This document shows, piece by piece, positions 56,346 to 64,000 of a DNA stretch of 64,000 nt; positions within the stretch are counted from its first letter, which is position 1, and each line of letters begins with the position of its first letter. Under the pieces are notes generated by a model, which searched no databases, was not told the origin of the DNA, and saw only the letters and a list, made by a program, of their open reading frames with translations. The stretch spans positions 14,764,960 to 14,828,959 of the forward strand of contig OX637409.1 in NCBI GenBank assembly GCA_951799425.1, read 5' to 3'. The DNA comes from Ilex aquifolium. Taxonomy: Eukaryota; Streptophyta; Magnoliopsida; Aquifoliales; Aquifoliaceae. The translations under genes and the position numbers were made by a program.

Positions 56346-57614
56346 GTGGTGTCTGAGCTACAAGGCTCGTGTCAAACAATGCTGATGGATGTTTAAGGGA
56401 ATTGAGGAAAGGGAGATAACGCAAAGGAGTTATAGTGGTTCACCGGCCTGGGAGCTCGGCTAGTCTACTCTGCAATGGAGTCTCTTGCTAGGGGTGTCAA
56501 ACGTGTCGGGTTAAACGGTTACGTGTCGGGTTAAACAGGTGACGGGTGAAAAATATGTAAACCCGTACCCGACACGTTTAATAAACGTGTGAAAAATCTT
56601 AACCCAAACACGACCCGTTTAATAAACGGGTAACACGACACGACTCGTTAAACCCGTTTAATTTTAAAAAAAATTATATTAACAAAATTTAATACTCCAC
56701 TTTTTTTTTATTGTCAATTATACTTACCTCAAAAAAGAGGAATTTTTAGCCAAATCTCATAAAAATCATACTTGAAGGCTTAAAAAAAATGAAAAAGACA
56801 ATTGTCTTTTATAGGCAACTCAATCCTCCCCATCTCCCCTCATTTTCCAATGTGGGACAAAAACAAAAAGCATTAGTTTGCCTTTGTCTTTGAAGTGCTC
56901 CTCATCTCCCCTCCTTTGTCTTTAAACTACTATTTTACTTCTTTTTTTTGTATTAATTTATTTACTTCTTATTTTCTTGCTAATTTTTTAAAATAATTAT
57001 TAATTTATTATTATATTAATTTTATTTAAACGGGTAAACGTGTGATAAACGGTTTGACATGTCTCACCCGAACACGACCCGTTTATTAAACGTGTTTGGC
57101 GTGTCAACCCGTTTATCACCCAAACCCGTTAAGATCTCACCCAAACCCGTTTAATTCGTGTCGATTCGTGTCGGTTAATCGTGTCGTGTCAAATTTTGAC
57201 AGCCCTATCTCTTGCTCTTATTTTCTTATTGATGGCGTTGGGTGTGTTACAGCGTAATATGGAGGAAATTAGGGTTCCTCCTGGCTCTATCGTCCCTCCC
57301 CTCTCTCGGGGTCATGTACAGTGTTTACAATATTGCTCCTAGCCCTCTAAGATCTCTACCGAGATCTCTGCCCCCTATACACGGGATCCTCCTTAATCTT
57401 AGGAGTCAATTGAGGGTTTCCCGCTCGGGATGTTGCTTGATTTCCGGTTAGGAGATGCCTGCTATCACCCAGCTGTCTCTCCTACAGATTTGGCTATTAT
57501 CCCGCTCGGGTGGAGCTTGAGCCATGGTCTTCTGAGCTCTGGAGCTTTGGGCCGACCTCCGGACCTGATCTCCTGAGCTTAGCTCCTTCCTGAGATTAAC
57601 TTTGAGTATCATCA
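56345..57614 (-). mobile_element. 3' LTR of the right-hand TAT element, with nested hAT
   Basis: The LTR starts on the minus strand at 57614 (TGATGATACTC), directly after the polypurine tract. It ends near 56345, where the kinase frame resumes. The hAT element plus one 8-bp duplication accounts for 727 bp, leaving an LTR of about 540 bp. The exact left terminus is uncertain by one or two bases because the partner LTR is outside the window. Confidence 0.65.
56489..57207 (+). mobile_element. hAT-type non-autonomous element, copy 2
   Basis: It is flanked by the perfect 8-bp duplication TCTCTTGC (56481-56488 and 57208-57215). Ends are TAGGGGTGTCAAA and TTTGACAGCCCTA. It matches 46510-47207 in reverse complement. 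Its USE-like GTCCCACATTG (56858-56848, minus) and TATAAAA (56813-56807, minus) are again 34 bp apart, with one USE mismatch. No transposase is encoded. Confidence 0.92.
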
Positions 57615-57626
57615 GTTGCCCCCCAG
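57615..57626 (-). promoter_or_regulatory. Polypurine tract of the right-hand TAT element
   Basis: On the minus strand GCTGGGGGGCAAC immediately precedes the LTR start. It fixes the element's orientation as minus. Confidence 0.75.
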
Positions 57627-58251
57627 CCCTTAGCCCAAGTGGTATGGGGTAGGGGCTGAGCTGAGGTCCAGTTAAGGCAGACCTCCGGTTGACGACCTTG
57701 GTTTTCGTGCGAACAGGCTTCTGACGGTTACGGGTAATCATTTCCTTTCCTCGTTTCCCGCGCACGTTCTCCACTTGGTGCAGTTAGCTTTAAATTCTTT
57801 TGAATTGATATTAACGGCCATTTTTTCCTCTTGAAACTTCAAGCCTTTCATCTTCCATCTTCCTTGCGGATTCAGACTCCCCATTCCATCGGCGAATCTA
57901 GGGTTTTGCTGCAACTCCTTTTTCCCCGAATTGGCGTGTGAGGTTTGCTTCCCCTGAACTTTGGATCGCTGTTCATCCTTAATTAGGTATGCTCTTAGCT
58001 CTGTACCTGTTATTTTCGTTCTGGATCCTTCGAATCTGAGGTGGTTTCTTCATTTTTGGACTTTTCGATTCTGCTATTTTAGGAACAGAGGCTTTTCTCT
58101 GATTCATCTTCCCCATTTTTTGGATCCTTATTCCACCGCTAGAATCTTTATCATTGCTCACAGTTGTGTCAACCCCAAAGTTCTTAAGGAGTGTTTTTCT
58201 GAAATTCCTTCCCTCTATAGGTCTTTCAAGCTTCCCTTTTCCTGCCCAACT

Positions 58252-60978
58252 ATGTCTGCTTCTTCCGAGGCCACCCCTTCCTCTGTTTCCCTCTTAGGAG
58301 ATCAGTCAATCGAAGAGGACTCTGACCTAGGAGTTGTAGGTGAGGAGATTGACAATTTCTCTGGTGTTGACTCTGCCGATGTTCAGGCACCCCCCGTCGA
58401 GCCTCCCTCTACCCTGCCCTCAGCGGTTCGGAACAAGGGGAAGGGCAAGGTGAGTGGCGTAGACGTTTCGGCCCCAGGGGTGTCGTCTGCCTATAGTTAC
58501 GCTGAGAAGGTAGGCCACAGTGAGGCCAGCCCTTCCCTTATGAAGGTTCTGAGTACTCGTTATGGTTTCCCTCCAGGGGTTAAATACTGGTGTCCGGACG
58601 AGTATACCCCATATGTCTCTCATGTCCACAAGAAGGTCTGCTTCTTTGTAGCCGCTTTCGAAAATGGACTGCGCTTTCCACTTCACCCTTTTATAAAGGG
58701 TGTTCTTCAACATTTCAATGTCTGTCCAGCTCAGATCCCTCCTAATTTCTGGGGGATCCTGGTGGGTTTTCTTGTCTTCTTCAAAATCCATAAGCTTGGG
58801 GTTCCTACTATTTCCTTGCTTACACATTTTTACAATGTCAAGTACAACTCCTCGGAGGGTTTTTTGTATATCTCCCGACGTACAAAGACAAAAGTGATTA
58901 TTTCTGATCCCCCGAGCTCCCACAAGCATTGGAAAAAACAGTTCTTCTTCGTGGATGGCTCACAATGGGAATACGATCCTGTAGATAAGACAGACACTCT
59001 TCCAATCCCTAGGGCCTGGTCTGTCCCAGAAAACCTGGGTAAGCCTTTGTCTAACCTTGCTTGCGATCGGGCTTTGTGACCTTCTCTGACTTCGCCTTAT
59101 TTATAATGGTTCCCAGGTGGGAGGCATGAGCTTAGTTCGAAGGACGAGGAGGTGTTGCTGAGGTTAGAGAGGTGCCCTAGAGCAAGATATTTTGAGCTCA
59201 TCAGACCCTTTATTCTTGTAGCGCAAGAGCTCAGTTCCCCTGGGATAGTTATAGAATCCCCTACTCCTATTTCCGTCGAGGCGCCTATACCCCTCCCAGT
59301 AGCTACATCTGAGGTGCCAGGTAGTAGTTTTCTCCTTGTTCATTTCAGACCTTCCTCTTTTTCCCCTGCACCTTCTTAACTGGCTCCTTTCGACTAATGA
59401 TGATTTTTCTTTCATATTTTTCAGGTTCTTCCTCAATGGAGCCATCCCAAGGAGAGCTTAAGGCCAAGATAGCTCTTCTGAAGAGTACAAGCAAGCGCAA
59501 GACAGAGGTCGGCTCTGATAACCGTCCCGTTACCCGAGCTAAGGTGCTGAGATCAGGATTGCCCCCCAGCATCCCTGTCTCAACTATAGGGACCCCTTTC
59601 CCTACCCTCGAGCTCTCTTGCTTCAACCCCTGGAGTCGTTCCCTCTTTATTGAGCTCTCTTCGAGACCCAGTGATCCTTCCTGCTTCAGGGGAGCAGCAG
59701 GCTTCTGACAAAGCTCTTGCCCCAGACCAGACCTCTCCCTCATCGTCTGAGGTTGAGGGGGCTCTGGGGTTAATTCCTCGTCTTCCGCTGACCTCTCATC
59801 CTCTTGGCTCATCTGAGCTCACCTTCAAGCCATCCCAATTGACCTCCAAGCAGGGGAGAAAAGAACTCCCTAAAGCAGAGGGGAGTGAAGACTCTTTTTT
59901 TGACAACGTTGACCTAGCCGCAGGTGCCATTACCTCCATCATTCCTGATTCTGACGTTCTGAGGGCTGCTACTATGCCCCTTGAGAGCTCCATTAACTCA
60001 GCTCTTTACGGGACTACAGCCGTAAGATCCTATCATTCTTTTATAAGCTTCTACTTTATGTTTGCTTGCCTTTTTCTTTCTTGACTCCCTGTTTTTGATC
60101 ACGTTTTTCCTCAGCTGGCAATACATGTGAGGGGTTTGCTGAGTCGAATCCGTTCCATGGAGAGCTCCGTTAAGGCGTCCAAAGCATGGGAATTCAAAGC
60201 TGCAGAGCTGACCTTTGCTAATGACGACCTCCAAACCCAACTTCAGAGTCTTCGAGAGCATGCGGAGAAGCAAGCCTCTATCATCAAGAGCTTGGAGGCG
60301 CATAAGAAGAAAGCCGTAGAAGAGGAGAGGAAAAGTAAAGACAACCTCAAAAAGGTTTCAGGGGAGCTTAAACTCAAAACCGAAGCTTGGCTCCAAGTAA
60401 ACCAGGAGAAGTTTGAGGCCTTGAGTTCTTGTAACGAGCTGAAAAATGAATACAAGGTGTTAGGGGAGGCACACGACGTCTTGCTTGCTGAGCTTGAGAT
60501 CCAGAGAGCAACTGTTAAGGAAAGGGATGATCTGGTCGCTAAGCTGAAGGATGATGTTGTTACTAAATGGACTAAGGGGTGGATCGCTTTTCAAGAGATA
60601 GTTGAGGAAGATGCGGTAGCTTTAGCTGAAAAGGAGGCAGAGGTGCCTAGCTCATCCACTATCTCCGAAGGAGCCCCTGTGGGTCCTGAGTTGCCTACCT
60701 CGGGTACCCCTGAAGTTTTCCTGGCCCCTGTTCCTGCTGACCAACCTGCTTCAGCTCCTTTCTCTGCCGACCTGGTGATGAGGGCTCTAACTGAAGCTGA
60801 GGCTTCTGATCTACCGAATATCCCAGAGACCTCGGCTGCTACTCTACCGGGAGCTTCATCTGCTGACCCAGCAAACACTTCATCTGCTGAACTTCCGGGA
60901 GCTTCATCTGCTGACCCAGCAAGTACTACTTCTGCTGAGCTGTCGGGCTCCTCTCCTCCTGCCCCTTCAGGACCTTAG
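58252..60978 (+). pseudogene. Antisense spliced gene 1 of the TAT element (gypsy-type transposon domain plus coiled coil)
   Basis: The preferred start is ATG 58252 (MSASSEATPSS). Exons inferred from canonical sites: 58252-59038, 59117-59320, 59425-60021 and 60115-60978, with phases matching at each junction. The first exon carries a domain resembling Pfam Transposase_28 (putative gypsy type transposon): NGLRFPLHPFIKGVLQHFNV, CPAQIPPNFWGILVGFLVFF and KQFFFVDGSQWEYDP. The last exon is a coiled coil (about 60130-60620) followed by Ala/Ser/Pro repeats (SSADPA). A one-base frame change inside exon three (between about 59580 and 59650) suggests decay or an error. It lies opposite the element's own genes; the role is unknown. 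Confidence 0.75.
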
Positions 60979-61889
60979 GAATCCATCCATTCAAATTATT
61001 GATGTAAATATTGGATATACCTTTTTGTTGGTGTAAACGCTGAACACGCATCTGGTTTTGTTTTTGTTTTTGGAGCCATTCCATCACTGCTTATTCCTTT
61101 GAGGTTAACTGTCTTTCTTATCTGCATTCCTTGCCTATACTCCTCTCATTTTGCATTTCTCTTTCTCTGACTGTGTTCCCCTTGACCCCCCTTTGCTTTG
61201 AAGGAGTTCCTCTAGTTCTCCTTCCAAGCGAGATAATCAAAATTGAATGTTCAGAAGAGCTGTTGAAGTACCAAATTAATGGGTGCAGAGCTAATTGTAT
61301 GTTCAGGACTTGTTGAGATCGTGAAGCCTTGCTTTTTGAGTCTTTTGAAAACAAGAGGTCTTCTTAGAGTCCTTTCAGGATGTGAAAAGAGATGGCAAAT
61401 AACTTGATGCTTGACCTCTTTCGGTAGTTGACCTGCTGGGGACATATTGCTACATATGTAAATATTTTGAAGACTGATGAACCTGAGAGGCACTAGCCCA
61501 TTTAATCCATGATATGAGCATGGTTCTTGGAACTAGAGGTCTCAAGAGCTTGCTATGGAGATGTTTGGTTTCCAACCGAGCTGAGCTCAACTTGAAGAAG
61601 CATGGGGAATATTCTGACTTATTTCCTGATGGTATTAAACGCGTTGGGAGGGGTCATCTTGTGTTGATTCACTTTCCCGCATTTACCCAACCGTTTTCCA
61701 AAACCGTAACCGCCTTCATTAATTAGGAAACCAAAAAGACCGCCGACTCCCTGTGGTTCTTGGTTTCTTAAACGCTTACGATTTTCCTCTAGGCTTCTAA
61801 CATCTCCTGTGTCTCTTTCACTTTTGCTAAAATTTTCTGAGTCTCTTCCTGAATCTTTGCTGTCAGTTTCTTTCCTCATTGGAATCCCG
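60979..61889. other. Spacer between the two antisense genes
   Basis: It holds the probable 3' untranslated region of antisense gene 1 and the promoter and leader of gene 2. Short frames at 61131-61316 and 61514-61726 show no conserved motif. A pyrimidine-rich stretch (61800-61880) precedes the gene 2 start. Confidence 0.4.
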
Positions 61890-62991
61890 ATGGCTGTCCC
61901 CGTTTCTTCTCTGTTCAAGGAACGTACTTCTTTCGGCATTGAGTGGAAGTGGCATTGTCGCTACCTATCCCCTTCAACAGTAGAGCCTTCTGATTTGGCA
62001 GTCATCAAGAGGCGATTCTTTCCTGAGCTTGACCTGTCTCTGCGAGTTCCTACTCCTGACGAGCCTTGCACTTATCTTTCTCGAGGGGAAGTTTGCTTTT
62101 TTTAGGGTGCAATGGACATGGGACTTCGCCTTCCCATTCATCCCTCTATTGGGCGAGTTCTTGCCCATTATGGTCTATGCCCCTCTCGTCTTTCTCCTCG
62201 AGGATGGGCTGCTATGATTAGCTTTTTGCTCTTCTGGCGCCTATATGGTAATGGCAGATTTCCTTCTATTGCAGTGTTCCTTTACTTTTTCGAAATCAAG
62301 GAAGATGATGTCCCCTGCTTCAGTTTCTTTCGTTGGAGGCATTTTGATTTACCTCCTTTAGTTTTGGACCTTCCTTCTAACCCTGAAGGGTGGTCCCGGC
62401 GTTTCTTCTTTGCTTTTGGGAAGTCTTAGCGGTCTCCTGAGCTGCGCTGTCCTGATACTAGGATTCCTCGGTCCTGGAAGAGCTTTTCTCACGTTGGTAT
62501 GCTTGAGCTGAGATCTCTTGAACTTTTTCCATGAAGGGTTATTCTTATTATATCCTTGTTGTGCAGGTCCTCCTGATCTAGATTTTTCAGAGATGATGAA
62601 TATTGATAAGCTGATGCTTGTAGAGCCTAAGACTTTCTCAGAGTTGATGACGAGTGCGAATCTTTATCTGTTTGGGGCTGAGGCTACTGAGTATGAGTTT
62701 TCCTTCACTCCTGATTCTCCTTGGACCTCTCCTACTGAATCTGATGAGAAGGTCATAAGTGAGGAAGAGGACTCTGATGAGGAGGGGGATACCGGCACGA
62801 GCTCAAAGAGGCGTAAGAGAGATGGCTCCTTCTCTCCTGACTCTCTTGCCACTGTGTTTCTTACCCCAGCAGGACAGAAGCTTCTTGATTCGCTCTACAA
62901 GGCTGAACAAGAAAGGGATGAGCTAAAGGAGGAGAATGCTCGCCTAAAGGAGGAAGTTGCCGAGCTGAAGTCACAGCTTAAGAAGGACTAG
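61890..62991 (+). pseudogene. Antisense spliced gene 2 of the TAT element, with two stops
   Basis: From ATG 61890 (MAVPVSSLFKERTSFG) one frame runs to 62496, broken by TAG at 62103 and TAG at 62427. It carries MDMGLRLPIHPSIGRVLAHY and GLCPSRLSPRGWAAMISFLL, the same domain type as antisense gene 1. A donor at 62496/62497 and an acceptor at 62566/62567 (TTGTGCAG) join in phase to an exon. That exon reads GPPDLDFSEMMNIDKLMLVE, then an acidic stretch, a KRRKR basic motif that could be a nuclear signal, and a short Glu/Lys coiled coil ending LKSQLKKD at 62991. It looks like a shorter paralogue of gene 1. Confidence 0.7.
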
Positions 62992-63119
62992 GAGCTCTAC
63001 CTCCTTGTATTCCCTTTCTTTTCTGATTAATGTCAAACTCTGTTTCTTTTTGCACTTTCTTGAACGTTTGTATTCTTGAATTCTTTGAATATCAGATCTT
63101 TCTTTTCGAACGTGCATGT

Positions 63120-63500
63120 TCATGTATGAGCTGAGGGGCTCATCCCTTATGAGCTAAGGAGCTCGTTCTGAATTCTATAAGCTTAGGCGCTGAGCTGAGG
63201 AGCTTATCTTGAGTTTTATAAGCTTAGAAGCTTATCGTTTGCTTATGAGCTGAAGAGCTCATCTTGAATTTTATAAGCTTAGAAGCTTATCGTTTGCTTA
63301 TGAGCTGAAGAGCTCATCTTGAATTTTATAAGCTTAGAAGCTTATCGTTTGCTTATGAGCTGAAGAGCTCATCTTGAGTTTTATAAGCTTAGAAACTTAT
63401 CGTTTGTTTATGAGCTGAAGAGCTCATCTTGAGTTTTATAAGCTTAGAAGCTTATCGTTTGTTTATGAGCTGAAGAGCTCATATGAAGCTGTAGAGCTCG
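63120..63500. repeat. 55-bp tandem repeats with paired palindromes
   Basis: TGAGCTGAAGAGCTC recurs at 63246, 63301, 63356, 63411 and 63466, exactly 55 bp apart, with diverged copies upstream from about 63120. Each unit has two inverted repeats, GAGCT..AGCTC and AAGCTTAGAAGCTT. The array lies in the convergent gap between antisense gene 2 and the end of pol. Confidence 0.9.
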
Positions 63501-63585
63501 TTCCATTTCATTTTTGGAAACCGTATGTGGATGAACCGAAAAACTTGTTTATTTTTATTGAAAATAACTTTATTACAAGGAAAAC

Positions 63586-64000
63586 TTACTGAAAGAACTT
63601 CTTAAGATGCTCCGCATTCCAAGAATGAGGTAGGATCTTTCCTTCTTCTGTTTGTAACTCATAGTTCCCAGGTCTAATTATTTTCAAAACGACGTAGGGG
63701 CCTTCCCAGTTCGGTCCCAACTTTCCATGTGTGGGATCCTTCCTTGCAAGCAGGAGCCTCCTAAGCACCAAGTCTCCAACCTTGAAACTTCTGTGTCTAA
63801 CATTCCTGTCATAGTATCTTGCGGTTTTCCTTTGGTAACTTTGGACGCGATACAGAGCTCTGTCTCTCTTTTCATCTAAGAGATCGAGGTTCAATAGGAG
63901 AGATTCATCATTGTGTTCGACGTCTGTAAACTCCACCCTAAGTGATTGGAGCCCTATCTCGACAGGTGCCACTGCCTCGGTTCCAAAAGCCAGAGCAAAC
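63586..64000 (-). CDS. TAT-type integrase C-terminus (partial, continues past the window)
   Basis: The minus-strand frame is open from the window edge to the stop at 63586. It reads FALAFGTEAVAPVEIGLQSL, then RVQSYQRKTARYYDRNVRHR, FKVGDLVLRR, LGPNWEGPYVV and LPHSWNAEHLKKFF. These are the standard end blocks of TAT-group integrases, including the GPY-like motif (GPNWEGPY). No stop or frameshift is seen in about 138 codons, so this element may be more intact than the others. It lacks a chromodomain, as expected for TAT. Confidence 0.85.
   Translation of the reverse strand, partial: FALAFGTEAVAPVEIGLQSLRVEFTDVEHNDESLLLNLDLLDEKRDRALYRVQSYQRKTARYYDRNVRHRSFKVGDLVLRRLLLARKDPTHGKLGPNWEGPYVVLKIIRPGNYELQTEEGKILPHSWNAEHLKKFFQ

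Larger units (their letters stand above)
56345..64000 (-). mobile_element. TAT-type gypsy element, minus strand, running off the window
   Basis: From right to left the window shows the integrase C-terminus on the minus strand (64000-63586), a tandem-repeat spacer, and two spliced genes on the opposite strand. A polypurine tract at about 57625-57615 and the 3' LTR to about 56345 follow. Antisense genes between pol and the 3' LTR are known in plant TAT/Ogre-group elements. RT and gag lie beyond the edge, so intactness cannot be judged. Confidence 0.8.

Noticed and set aside
56345-57614. Treating the hAT-containing region as a separate gene promoter
   Set aside because: Its edges are explained by an LTR plus an 8-bp-duplicated hAT insertion; no downstream gene uses it.
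1-64000. tRNA or rRNA genes
   Set aside because: No cloverleaf with A and B boxes or conserved rRNA block was recognised by eye; the TGGTATCAGAGC matches are primer-binding sites and not tRNA genes.

Overview
The window looks like a stretch of a large, repeat-rich angiosperm nuclear genome, probably a eudicot. The evidence is the set of plant-type LTR retrotransposons: Ty3/gypsy Tekay/Del-like chromovirus, Ty3/gypsy TAT/Retand-like elements with an archaeal-type RNase H, and Ty1/copia. hAT elements, Helitron ends, short plant-type introns and an LRR receptor-kinase fragment agree. No intact cellular gene was found. Nearly all long reading frames are decayed transposon polyproteins or frames in low-complexity DNA.

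Layout. 1-6000: the 3' end of one gypsy element (1-152) and its truncated LTR, a copia pol tail (1912-2580), a CCACC-rich minisatellite, an LTR fragment (4083-5642) and a second fragment rich in the palindrome GTACCGGTAC. 6250-10080: an inverted-repeat element and AT-rich DNA with one Helitron-like end. 10086-24082: one gypsy element with target duplication ATTTA and only a 372-bp internal region; its two LTRs do not match each other. A second gypsy element sits inside its left LTR (11092-20833, duplication TAAGG, 2.5-kb LTRs). That inner element keeps gag, protease and the integrase C-terminus, but a 30-bp/632-bp tandem array takes the place of its RT, RNase H and integrase core.

24088-43400: AT-rich DNA with a few candidate spliced exons of an unrecognised gene (24551, 34052, 37207, 37383), split by a TAT element (27011-33639, duplication ATTAG) and a deleted minus-strand copia element (34989-36811). 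43500-47701: two Helitron-like copies full of CCA-type repeats, the second interrupted by a hAT element (46510-47207, 8-bp duplication). 47720-54012: a young gag-only TAT-type element (duplication ATACT) with several tandem arrays and a decayed antisense coiled-coil exon. 55942-56345: an LRR-kinase fragment cut off by the LTR of a minus-strand TAT element that runs off the right edge. That last element carries a second hAT copy in its LTR and two spliced antisense genes (58252-60978 and 61890-62991) between pol and the 3' LTR.

How they relate. The elements form a nested record: hAT into LTR and Helitron, Tekay-type into another LTR, TAT and copia near gene exons. Non-autonomy recurs in three lineages. 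Gag (and sometimes an antisense gene) is kept while catalytic pol is lost and tandem repeats fill the space. All similarity and boundary statements come from reading the sequence by eye.
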